IMG/VR virus record: IMGVR_UViG_3300009285_004767
Location: 1-42,242 of that record
Strand: one strand, 5' to 3'
DNA from: a virus
DNA: 42,242 nucleotides
In this document: positions 1 to 5,282 of the stretch, one piece after another
How the letters are laid out: every line of letters starts with the position of its first letter
Numbering within the stretch: the first letter of the stretch is position 1
The notes under the pieces: model-generated
What the model saw: the letters and a program-made list of their open reading frames with translations, nothing else
Told to the model about the DNA's origin: nothing
Database searches by the model: none
Position numbers and translations under genes: made by a program

Positions 1-102
1 ACCGTCTCTTGCGGAGCATCCCTCCCAGTTGGGACTCACCGCGTCAGGAGCGGCGCCGATCTGGGCGCCGCCGCGCACTTCACTCCGCAGCCTTCCTCTT
101 TT
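1..102. other. Window-edge leader region with GC-rich hairpins
   Basis: No gene is visible here. There is a hairpin with arms GCGGCGCC (50-57) and GGCGCCGC (64-71), plus a small TCCCA/TGGGA hairpin at about 24-34. If the molecule is circular, this stretch is the untranslated DNA between the small-gene cassette and the leader of the replication initiator at 42146. The first hairpin resembles the GC-rich hairpins of the leaders at 1.2-2.4 kb. Circularity is inference. Confidence 0.4.
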
Positions 103-315
103 TTATATGATTCGCTCGACCCAATCCCCGTGCCCGATGAAGACGGCAGGGGCTTCGATCTCGTCCAAGACTAACCCCGGAAATTCGGGGATTTGCTTAA
201 ACTTCCCTGGCACAATATAAAGAAGTTCCCCCCGCTCCGGCGGGAACAGTGGATGCTTATCCATCGGCTCGGCGCCTTCATAAAGATAGGCGCCATAGAT
301 TTGTGATTCGGGCAT
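103..315 (-). CDS. Small hypothetical protein, 70 aa
   Basis: This is the last gene of the leftward small-gene cassette. The start at 315 is chosen because AAGGAGG lies six bases upstream, and because the previous gene stops at 317, so the two are probably translationally coupled. The product is slightly acidic, with no Cys cluster and no membrane segment. It contains many Pro and aromatic residues (for example LFPPERGELLYIVPG). I do not recognise a family. Tight spacing and the strong SD are the main evidence that it is real. Confidence 0.65.
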   Translation of the reverse strand: MPESQIYGAYLYEGAEPMDKHPLFPPERGELLYIVPGKFKQIPEFPGLVLDEIEAPAVFIGHGDWVERII

Positions 316-316
316 T

Positions 317-664
317 TCATACCTCCTTAATTTCATAACAAAATGTGCAGAGAGGAATCGCATAGGCTGCGCATCTTAGCCCTTTGCGGTCTAGACGCTT
401 CCAGACGAGAAACGCCCGATCCCACGCCGCAAGCGTCTTCCGGCACCTGGCGATAACGCTCGGCTTGCAAAATACGACGAGGCGCGAACGCCTTGCCGCG
501 GTCGTCCAACGGTCACTCTTCGCGCCATCCGGCAACACCTTCGCAAGCGTCGCGGGCGAGGCGATCTTCACCTGATACCGCCGGGCGTCACTCCGCCCGG
601 CAATCCACGCCGCAAGTGCTTGCTTGCGCGTAAGCCCATCGTTTATAAGGATTGCTGCGATCAT
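317..664 (-). CDS. Hypothetical basic protein, 115 aa
   Basis: The start at 664 is set by a purine-rich site (AAAGGGGAAGGACG) just upstream. The protein is rich in Arg, Lys and Ala, and a Cys pair (CTFC) lies near the C-terminus. I recognise no family. About 42 bp in the middle (roughly 495-536) nearly matches non-coding DNA next to the leader repeat at 1270-1312, so part of this gene may descend from a leader-type sequence or the reverse. A tRNA-like element lies immediately upstream. Confidence 0.6.
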   Translation of the reverse strand: MIAAILINDGLTRKQALAAWIAGRSDARRYQVKIASPATLAKVLPDGAKSDRWTTAARRSRLVVFCKPSVIARCRKTLAAWDRAFLVWKRLDRKGLRCAAYAIPLCTFCYEIKEV

Positions 665-932
665 CGTCCTTCCCCTTTGGTTATCTGTGGAGAGTGAGGG
701 AGTCGAACCACGCCGAACTCCAAGCCTAGTCAATGCTTGGCGGTTTTGCGCTTGTCATTGCCCGTCCGCCCGTCTACGTCCAAGCCGAACGTTGCCGGGG
801 TTAAAGTCCTTCGCGCCGTCTGATCTCATCGCCCGGCGGAGTGCCTGCCGGGGGGCCGGGCTTGCAACCGGCCTGCGCGTTAACCCGGCCTAAGCCGGGC
901 TGCTCCGCTCTTTCCCCTCCCCCGCCTCAAGA
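665..932. other. Intergenic region: tRNA-like 3' half and hairpin
   Basis: No convincing gene is seen in these 268 bases. On the minus strand 740-686 reads like the 3' part of a tRNA: a six-pair stem CCAAGC/GCTTGG with a nine-base loop, then GGTTCGACTCCC and an acceptor-like end CTCTCCACA. The T-stem pairs badly and no 5' acceptor half is visible, so it is not an intact tRNA. A hairpin CCCGGC-CTAA-GCCGGG lies at 884-899. The phrase around 859-880 recurs at 1311-1332. Confidence 0.35.
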
Positions 933-1193
933 CTACCGCTTCGTCTGCGCTGCCGCAACCCCCTCATCGAACTCCTCGTAGATAGGCGTAGTGACAGCTC
1001 TCCACCACGCATTTATCGGCATCATTGCGGCTGTTACCCGCGAACCGAGGGCAAGAATATCCCCCCCTTTCAACGGGATTCCCGCAGCTTCATACGCTGC
1101 GTCGGCGCGGCGGTCAAACTCTTCCATCAGCGGATCGAGTTTCGCATCCCGCGCCTCACATAGTGCGCAGTATTGCGCAAAATAATCGTTCAT
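933..1193 (-). CDS. Hypothetical acidic helical protein, 86 aa
   Basis: The start at 1193 follows an AGGGAAG SD, at the end of the leader repeat at 1197-1278. A longer in-frame reading exists upstream, but it translates the leader repeat itself and is rejected. The protein starts with an aromatic/Cys segment (YFAQYCALCEARD) followed by charged, probably helical sequence and a central hydrophobic stretch. No family is recognised. It belongs to the group of small genes that each follow a twin-hairpin leader. Confidence 0.6.
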   Translation of the reverse strand: MNDYFAQYCALCEARDAKLDPLMEEFDRRADAAYEAAGIPLKGGDILALGSRVTAAMMPINAWWRAVTTPIYEEFDEGVAAAQTKR

Positions 1194-1375
1194 CTTCCCT
1201 TTCCTTCCTTTCAATTTGCCGGAACTTCCGGCTTCGCGCGCGGCGCTGATCCGATTCAAGCCGCTCCGCCGCGCCGCGGTTGTCCAACGGTCGCTCTTCG
1301 CGCCATCTTGCAACCGGCCTGCGCATTACCCCGCCCGGAAGCGGGGCGCTCTGCTGCTATAGGCCACGGTCAGCC
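1194..1375 (-). repeat. Leader repeat copy E (twin hairpin) plus extra hairpin
   Basis: Read on the minus strand, this is the leader of the gene at 1193. The distal hairpin has arms GCGCGGCG (1238-1245) and CGCCGCGC (1267-1274). The proximal hairpin is GCCGGAA-C-TTCCGGC (1218-1232). A purine SD tract follows, then the start. Upstream of the core, a further hairpin CCCCGC/GCGGGG lies at 1327-1344. The same arrangement occurs in copies D, C and B. Confidence 0.8.
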
Positions 1376-1687
1376 CTAGCAAAACCGAGAGAGTCTGTCT
1401 TTCCCCACATCTGCCGCCACCACTTCCGCCAACTCCTTTATGACGGTCTCACAAAGATATTGCGATACCAACCGTCTCACTTGCATTTTCTTCTCATACC
1501 CCGCCTCTCCAGACTCTAGCACAGCCATTACAGCTGTGCTTATCGGCTCGGCCTCATTCTTGCCGAGAATGATGGACAGGCGATTTTTGAGCGTTTTTTT
1601 GAGCTCCCCGGCTGCCTCATCTGGGCCCCAATAGTTGAGCCTGCCTAATAGCAAGAGGAGCCCATCAATTGCGTTGCTCGCGTTCAT
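1376..1687 (-). CDS. Hypothetical helical protein, 103 aa
   Basis: The start at 1687 lies just after GGGAAGAAA at the end of leader copy D; the longer upstream frame is leader sequence and is rejected. The N-terminal part carries a run of Leu (GLLLLLGRL), probably a buried helix rather than a membrane segment. The remainder alternates charged and hydrophobic residues and looks all-helical. No family is recognised. It is one of five leftward genes that follow the repeated leader. Confidence 0.6.
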   Translation of the reverse strand: MNASNAIDGLLLLLGRLNYWGPDEAAGELKKTLKNRLSIILGKNEAEPISTAVMAVLESGEAGYEKKMQVRRLVSQYLCETVIKELAEVVAADVGKDRLSRFC

Positions 1688-1690
1688 TTT

Positions 1691-1774
1691 CTTCCCTTTT
1701 CGGTTTTGCCGGGAACCTCTCCCGGCTTTGGGCGCGGCGGGCGTTCGACCGCCCAACGATCCGCTTGCCGCGCC
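1691..1774 (-). repeat. Leader repeat copy D (twin hairpin)
   Basis: The proximal hairpin pairs GCCGGGA (1708-1714) with TCCCGGC (1720-1726). The distal hairpin pairs GGCGCGG (1731-1737) with CCGCGCC (1768-1774) around a loop that differs in sequence from the other copies. The A-rich link and SD tract (CAAAACCGAAAAGGG on the minus strand) are conserved. The diverged loop with kept arms suggests selection on structure. Confidence 0.8.
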
Positions 1775-1780
1775 TGATAC

Positions 1781-2032
1781 TCAATCCGTCAGACATTGGC
1801 GTGACCATCTCACGCCGCAGGAGTCAAAAATCTCCCCCACCTCTTGAATCGTAAGATTCGGCGCCATCCGGCGCTCAAGCTCCGCCCATATTTTCGGCAA
1901 CCGGCGCGGGGAGCACCGAGTTGAGACCGCCGGGCGATTATACGCGTCCCGGAGATCATAGGCGATTATGTAATCGTCCACAAAATCCACCAATGTGTTC
2001 CCGTTCCGCAGTTGCGGAGAATTCTGCTTCAT
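1781..2032 (-). CDS. Small hypothetical protein, 83 aa
   Basis: The start at 2032 follows AAGGGAATGAG, directly after leader copy C. The N-terminal half is acidic and aromatic (VDFVDDYIIAYDLRD); the C-terminal half is basic and contains two Cys. No family is recognised. As with its neighbours, the support is the SD, the conserved leader and the lack of a competing frame. Confidence 0.55.
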   Translation of the reverse strand: MKQNSPQLRNGNTLVDFVDDYIIAYDLRDAYNRPAVSTRCSPRRLPKIWAELERRMAPNLTIQEVGEIFDSCGVRWSRQCLTD

Positions 2033-2038
2033 CTCATT

Positions 2039-2114
2039 CCCTTTTCGGTTTTGCCGGGAACCTTTCCCGGCTTCGGGCGCGGCGCTGATCCGATTCAAGC
2101 CGCTCCGCCGCGCC
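2039..2114 (-). repeat. Leader repeat copy C (twin hairpin)
   Basis: This is the best-formed copy. The proximal hairpin is GCCGGGAA (2053-2060) with TTCCCGGC (2064-2071). The distal hairpin is GGCGCGGCG (2076-2084) with CGCCGCGCC (2106-2114) around a 21-base loop. On the minus strand the order is distal hairpin, proximal hairpin, A-rich link, SD, start codon. Confidence 0.85.
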
Positions 2115-2120
2115 GCGTGC

Positions 2121-2303
2121 CTAGGCCGCCGCTTCCGCCGCTACCTTCCACGCCTCCGCCTCCCTTGCCGCCTTCGCCACCGCCGCCCTCCGCGCCGTCA
2201 AGGCTCTGTCCCAAGCCTCCCACGCCTTTGCCTCTGCCTCCTCCGTCCACGCCTCTGCCTCCTCCGCATACTCTGCCGCGGGCTCCCTTGTTGAGGTATT
2301 CAT
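2121..2303 (-). CDS. Ala/Glu-rich helical small protein, 60 aa
   Basis: The start at 2303 lies behind GGGAAGGAAG at the end of leader copy B. The protein is a simple-sequence helix made mostly of Ala, Glu, Trp and Lys, with repeating EAEAW/EAWK-type units. An overlapping Gly-rich reading of the same DNA in another frame is rejected because it begins inside the leader. Such Ala-rich proteins are common small phage products of unknown role. Low complexity lowers my confidence. Confidence 0.5.
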   Translation of the reverse strand: MNTSTREPAAEYAEEAEAWTEEAEAKAWEAWDRALTARRAAVAKAAREAEAWKVAAEAAA

Positions 2304-2310
2304 CTTCCTT

Positions 2311-2386
2311 CCCCTTTCGGTTTTGCCGGGAACCTTTCCCGGCTTCGGGCGCGGCGCCGATCTGAGTCTGGCCGCTCCGCCGCGCC
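2311..2386 (-). repeat. Leader repeat copy B (twin hairpin)
   Basis: The proximal hairpin is GCCGGGAA (2325-2332) with TTCCCGGC (2336-2343). The distal hairpin is GGCGCGGCG (2348-2356) with CGCCGCGCC (2378-2386). The distal loop differs from copy C at several bases while both stems are kept exactly. Confidence 0.85.
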
Positions 2387-2402
2387 AATCCATCATAGCG
2401 GG

Positions 2403-2744
2403 TTACCAGCCCCGCTCCTTTTTGATGTCTTCCTCAATCTGGTGTAGTTTTTGGAGAGACACGGGCGTAGGTGTGGTCAGCCCGTGCTCCCAACTTGAGA
2501 TGGTTCTGATCGTCACGCCCATTATCCGGGCGAATTCGGCTTGGGTCTGGTTTAGACCTTGCCGCAGTTGGCGGATTTGGAGGGAGACTTCCCTCTCCTC
2601 TTCCCACTCCAACTTCTGGCGGAGAAATGTGGCTTCTTCCGTCGACGCCGCCTCCGCCTGCGCCTCCGCCGCCTTTGCTGTTTTGAGAAGCGCCCACGCT
2701 GCCTCATCCGCCCGCGCCCTCGCTAACTTTGTTGCCTTCTTCAT
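2403..2744 (-). CDS. XRE-family helix-turn-helix regulator, 113 aa
   Basis: Residues from about 55 to 108 form a Cro/C1-type helix-turn-helix: LRQGLNQTQAEFARIMGV, then TIRTISSWEHG and a short C-terminal helix. The N-terminal half is a charged, Ala/Glu-rich helix that may mediate dimerisation. The start at 2744 follows AAGGGGAAGAAG; the longer frame runs into the leader. It is the first gene behind the leftward promoter at 2817-2846 and faces the rightward promoter at 2955-2983, the usual place for a switch regulator. Its actual target sites are not shown by the sequence. Confidence 0.85.
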   Translation of the reverse strand: MKKATKLARARADEAAWALLKTAKAAEAQAEAASTEEATFLRQKLEWEEEREVSLQIRQLRQGLNQTQAEFARIMGVTIRTISSWEHGLTTPTPVSLQKLHQIEEDIKKERGW

Positions 2745-2750
2745 CTTCTT

Positions 2751-2783
2751 CCCCTTTCGGTTTTGCCGGGAAGCCCCCGGCTC
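2751..2783 (-). repeat. Partial leader repeat copy A (single hairpin)
   Basis: Only the proximal half of the leader repeat is present before the XRE gene: hairpin GCCGGG (2765-2770) with CCCGGC (2776-2781), A-rich link and SD tract. The distal hairpin is missing. It lies between the promoter at 2817-2846 and the gene, so it is part of the mRNA leader. Confidence 0.7.
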
Positions 2784-2816
2784 GGCACGCCCATCATCCC
2801 GACGAGCGTCAACCCC

Positions 2817-2846
2817 AATATACTGCTCCCCCCCCGCACTTGTCAA
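2817..2846 (-). promoter_or_regulatory. Leftward sigma70-type promoter with C8 tract in the spacer
   Basis: On the minus strand TTGACA (2846-2841) and TATATT (2822-2817) are separated by 18 bases. Eight consecutive C/G bases (2828-2835) lie inside that spacer. It is positioned to transcribe the XRE gene and the small-gene cassette leftward. A change in tract length would change the promoter spacing. Confidence 0.75.
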
Positions 2847-2893
2847 GTATTTTCTCATCTTTTTTCAGAAATCTGTAAATAGTTTGTAAGCGG

Positions 2894-2909
2894 TTGTTAA
2901 GTCCAACAA
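2894..2909. promoter_or_regulatory. Possible operator dyad
   Basis: TTGTTAAGTCCAACAA is an imperfect inverted repeat (TTGTT/AACAA) in the AT-rich gap between the two divergent promoters. Its position fits an operator for the adjacent XRE protein, but only one clear copy is seen. Confidence 0.3.
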
Positions 2910-2954
2910 TTATAACTATTTTGACCCCCGCATACAAAAACACCCCAAAACCCC

Positions 2955-2983
2955 TTGACTCGGCGTAAATGGCTCCCTAGATT
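2955..2983 (+). promoter_or_regulatory. Rightward sigma70-type promoter
   Basis: TTGACT (2955-2960), a 17-base spacer and TAGATT (2978-2983) face right towards the duplicated module and the packaging/structural genes. It diverges from the promoter at 2817-2846. No other equally good rightward promoter was found upstream of terS. Confidence 0.65.
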
Positions 2984-3145
2984 GAGGGCGGTCAATAGAC
3001 AGCATAAGCCCTGCCTCAACCAAAAAGATTATGCGCAGCCGCAGGATTGCCTTGCCCTCCCGCCCGACCGGGGAGGCGCGTCACGAGGCTAACTGCTACT
3101 TCCATCCACACATACACCCGCAGACGGGCTGCCCGGCGGAGTAGG

Positions 3146-3265
3146 ATGGCGGGGAAAGACGGCGGGAGAGGGAGCAATCGGGATAAGGGCAAGGCGGGCA
3201 GCTGTCGTCGTATCGCGGGCGCCTCAGAGGTCCAGCAGGTCACCCGGCCCTGGCTGGCGGCGTAA
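3146..3265 (+). CDS. Possible 39-aa basic protein, copy A
   Basis: ATG at 3146 follows GGCGGAGTAGG and opens a 39-codon frame for a basic Gly/Arg/Lys-rich peptide. It lies in the part of the tandem module that is identical between units, so conservation cannot be used to test coding. It could equally be structured RNA. Confidence 0.25.
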   Translation: MAGKDGGRGSNRDKGKAGSCRRIAGASEVQQVTRPWLAA

Positions 3266-3271
3266 CCGGGG

Positions 3272-3295
3272 CTCATAGCCGGAGATGGCTATGAG
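3272..3295 (+). other. Perfect 9-bp hairpin, unit A
   Basis: CTCATAGCC (3272-3280), loop GGAGAT, GGCTATGAG (3287-3295). No T-run follows, so it is not a typical terminator. The same hairpin occurs in unit B at 4131-4154. Confidence 0.7.
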
Positions 3296-3423
3296 GGAGG
3301 AGAGCTATATCCGGGAGAGCCGGGAGCGCAGAGGGAATGGCCACGCGGGGGCGCGCAAGGGATAAGGATCGCGCGTGAGCGATTTGGCGCGGGCGGATCC
3401 CGCGCGGGCGGGAGCGTGATGAC

Positions 3424-3500
3424 GGCAAAAATTGCCTGCTGTAGATCAACGGAGAGGCGCGATCTCGGTGCGGGGCGATATAATATATGGCGGGATCCCG
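3424..3500 (+). promoter_or_regulatory. Conserved block with TATAAT and small hairpin, unit A
   Basis: A small hairpin GGCAA-AAA-TTGCC (3424-3436) is followed by about 60 bases that are nearly unchanged in unit B (4292-4368), including TATAAT at 3479-3484. No good -35 box is present at the usual distance, so promoter function is uncertain. High conservation while the flanks diverge suggests a function. Confidence 0.4.
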
Positions 3501-3595
3501 CAAGTGGCCGGGCGCGGAAGCCTCTCATATAGGGATCGCGTGCGCGTGAGCTGGGGGATTCCGGGCTTCGGGAGGGGCTCAGTAAGAGGGGGATT

Positions 3596-3778
3596 GTGGC
3601 TAACAAAAGGGCGGTCTTACTGCGCGGGATCATTGCCCGTGCCTGCGTCTGTTGTCACGCCGTGATAGGCGCTAGCGAGTGGTTCGTCTCGGCTTGCCCG
3701 CGGCGCGGCGTAATCTGCGGGCGGTGCGCTGAGCGGGAGGGGAAGGAGGCGCGAAGGCGAAACGGAGGTATAGATTGA
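3596..3778 (+). CDS. Small CxxC zinc-ribbon-like protein, 60 aa (copy A)
   Basis: The GTG start at 3596 follows AAGAGGGGGATT. The protein carries CVCC near residues 18-21 and CGRC near 41-44, a likely two-knuckle metal site, and has a basic tail. A diverged paralogue sits at 4552-4746 with all these Cys kept. The surrounding DNA has drifted while both frames stay open, which is good evidence that it is translated. No named family is recognised. Confidence 0.65.
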   Translation: MANKRAVLLRGIIARACVCCHAVIGASEWFVSACPRRGVICGRCAEREGKEARRRNGGID

Positions 3779-3821
3779 TACGGTTGCGCTGGTGATCGGG
3801 GCTTGGCGCCGTCTGCAAATC

Positions 3822-3836
3822 CTGCCATAATGGCAG
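3822..3836. promoter_or_regulatory. Near-palindromic dyad, unit A
   Basis: CTGCCATAATGGCAG is palindromic except at its centre. The matching site in unit B (4788-4802) differs at one base. It lies upstream of the terS-like start in both units and could be an operator, though no binding protein can be named. Confidence 0.4.
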
Positions 3837-3924
3837 TTGCGTCACAACTTGATTGCTAATGGCTATCAAAATGGCAGTAATTACCCCTTGTCGGAGCGAA
3901 TCCGGCGAGGGCGTTTTTTTTGGA

Positions 3925-3968
3925 GTGCCGATTTACACCTTGACAAAATACCTGCCCGAATACGACGA
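3925..3968 (+). pseudogene. Truncated terS start (duplicate)
   Basis: The first 14 codons of the terS gene at 4890 recur here with the same GTG start and T-run upstream. At 3969 the sequence changes abruptly into the start of unit B. The frame stays open into unrelated sequence until 4137. It is best explained as the edge of a tandem duplication; a short leader peptide cannot be excluded. Confidence 0.65.
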
Positions 3969-4004
3969 ACATACACCCGCAGACGGGCTGCCCGGCGGAG
4001 TAGG

Positions 4005-4124
4005 ATGGCGGGGAAAGACGGCGGGAGAGGGAGCAATCGGGATAAGGGCAAGGCGGGCAGCTGTCGTCGTATCGCGGGCGCCTCAGAGGTCCAGCAGGTC
4101 ACCCGGCCCTGGCTGGCGGCGTAA
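4005..4124 (+). CDS. Possible 39-aa basic protein, copy B
   Basis: Identical in sequence to the frame at 3146-3265, with the same upstream GGAGTAGG. Retention of identity over 210 bases may reflect recent recombination between the units rather than protein selection. Real translation is unproven. Confidence 0.25.
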   Translation: MAGKDGGRGSNRDKGKAGSCRRIAGASEVQQVTRPWLAA

Positions 4125-4130
4125 CCGGGG

Positions 4131-4154
4131 CTCATAGCCGGAGATGGCTATGAG
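4131..4154 (+). other. Perfect 9-bp hairpin, unit B
   Basis: Same stem and loop as 3272-3295, lying at the end of the identical block of unit B. Confidence 0.7.
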
Positions 4155-4291
4155 GGAGGAGAGCTATATCCGGGAGAGACGAGAGCGCCGAGGGAATGGC
4201 CACGCGGGGGCGCGCGAGGGATAAGGATCGCGCACGAGGGGTTTGCGTCGCTGGCCTTGTCGGGCGGGCGCGAGCGTGGCCGGGCAAAAGC

Positions 4292-4368
4292 GGCAAAAAT
4301 TGCCTGCTGCAAATCAACGGAGAGGCGCGATCTCGGTGCGGGGCGATATAATATATGGCGGGATTCCT
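4292..4368 (+). promoter_or_regulatory. Conserved block with TATAAT and small hairpin, unit B
   Basis: Counterpart of 3424-3500, with TATAAT at 4347-4352 and the same GGCAA-AAA-TTGCC hairpin at 4292-4304. The flanking sequence differs strongly from unit A. Confidence 0.4.
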
Positions 4369-4551
4369 CAAGTGGCTGGACGCGGAAGCCTCTCATAAGG
4401 ATCGCGTGCGCGCGTGAGCGGCGCGAGTGACTACACAAGAGGGCGGGGAATGAGGCAGTTAGTTGTCATCGGGGGCGCTTCGGGTCCCGGGGAGTCTCAG
4501 GTCGTGGGGTTGCTGGAGCTTTGGCGCGTCAAGCCGGTCGGTGAGGGTTAG

Positions 4552-4746
4552 ATGGGAGGGCGGGCTTCCAAGCGACGGGATATATTGACTAAGGCCATTA
4601 TTGCCCGTTCCTGCGTCTGTTGTCACGCCGTGATAGCTGGGGGGGATTGGTGCGTAAGGTTGGAGCGTGATCGGGGGGTTATCTGCGGGAGGTGCGCGGA
4701 GCGGGAGGGGAAGGAGGTGCAGCGGCGAAACGGAGGCATAGGTTGA
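4552..4746 (+). CDS. Small CxxC zinc-ribbon-like protein, 64 aa (copy B)
   Basis: ATG at 4552 follows GTGAGGGTTAG. This paralogue of the 3596-3778 product keeps both Cys pairs (CVCC and CGRC) and the block GVICGRCAEREGKE, while its N-terminus and the centre have diverged. A Trp-Cys pair in the middle adds a fifth Cys. A compact zinc-binding fold is inferred. Its position just upstream of terS suggests a packaging or regulatory accessory role, but this is context only. Confidence 0.7.
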   Translation: MGGRASKRRDILTKAIIARSCVCCHAVIAGGDWCVRLERDRGVICGRCAEREGKEVQRRNGGIG

Positions 4747-4787
4747 CGGACTCGCTAATGATCGCGGCTTGGCGCCGTCTGCAAAAC

Positions 4788-4802
4788 CTGTCATAATGGC
4801 AG
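4788..4802. promoter_or_regulatory. Near-palindromic dyad, unit B
   Basis: CTGTCATAATGGCAG matches the unit A dyad except at position 4 and lies about 90 bases before the terS start. Confidence 0.4.
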
Positions 4803-4889
4803 ACCTGTCGGAACTTGCTTGGATTGGGACGGATTTTGGTAGTAATTAACCCTTGTCGGAGCGTATCCGGCGAGGGATTTTTTTTTGGA

Positions 4890-5282
4890 GTGCCGATTTA
4901 CACCTTGACAAAATACCTGCCCGAATACGACGAGGCGGTCTATCTGCATATGTCTGGCGGTCTCTCGGCCACGTCGTTCGGCGGGGTCGTTCATGTGTCA
5001 AAACAGACCTTGCAGGAGTGGCGGAAAAAGTGGCCGGGGTTCGACCAGGCAATCTTTCGGGGTGAACCGGCGCGGCAGCTCTATTGGGAACAACGGCTTA
5101 AGGCTACGGGCCGAATGGATTGCGCTCCGGTGATGTTTGCGCTCAAAAACTGTAGTCGTAATTCGGGCGAGGATCAGTTCACGGACGTGCGAGAGATGAC
5201 TCTTGACGCGCCGGGGTTGGAGGCGGCAATACTAGGCAAGTGGGGCGCGCACCCCACGGATAAAACAGGAGAATCGAAATGA
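4890..5282 (+). CDS. terS: Terminase small subunit-like protein, 130 aa
   Basis: The N-terminal 60 residues form a helix-turn-helix of the kind seen in phage small terminases: a YLPEYDEAVYLHMSGG helix, then SKQTLQEWRKKWPGFDQAI. After this comes the FALKNCSRNSGEDQ segment, resembling the A-[LM]KN-R region of these proteins. The subunit recognises phage DNA for packaging by TerL. I choose the GTG at 4890 (SD GCGAGGGA, then T9); an upstream TTG at 4815 is possible. It overlaps the next gene as ATGA. TerL lies 2.6 kb downstream, separated by two secreted-type genes. A truncated copy of the start lies at 3925. Confidence 0.75.
   Translation: MPIYTLTKYLPEYDEAVYLHMSGGLSATSFGGVVHVSKQTLQEWRKKWPGFDQAIFRGEPARQLYWEQRLKATGRMDCAPVMFALKNCSRNSGEDQFTDVREMTLDAPGLEAAILGKWGAHPTDKTGESK

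Larger units (their letters stand above)
3110..3968 (+). repeat. Tandem module, unit A (859 bp)
   Basis: This segment and 3969-4935 are head-to-tail copies. The first ~210 bases (3110-3319 and 3969-4178) appear identical base for base. Similarity then falls and returns in blocks: 3424-3500 with 4292-4368, the CxxC-protein gene, a dyad near 3822 with 4788, and 3886-3968 with 4852-4935. Unit A ends inside the terS-like start and joins directly to unit B. Between genes it holds hairpins and a conserved TATAAT block. Confidence 0.85.
3969..4935 (+). repeat. Tandem module, unit B (967 bp)
   Basis: This is the second copy of the module beginning at 3110. Its end runs into the intact terS gene. It contains the same ordered elements as unit A: the 210-base identical block, hairpin, TATAAT block, CxxC gene, dyad, T-run and terS start. 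It is about 108 bases longer than unit A because of indels in the diverged parts. Confidence 0.85.

Noticed and set aside
686-740. Complete tRNA gene
   Set aside because: The T-stem has two mismatches and no matching 5' acceptor or D arm is present.
2012-2365. Pro/Leu-rich plus-strand frame
   Set aside because: It translates leader repeats and the reverse of the Ala-rich gene; the low-complexity Pro runs are a by-product.
3289-4438. Several Arg/Pro/Ser-rich minus-strand frames in the duplicated module
   Set aside because: They run against transcription, lack SD sites and arise from GC-rich DNA; their similarity between units follows from the DNA repeat.
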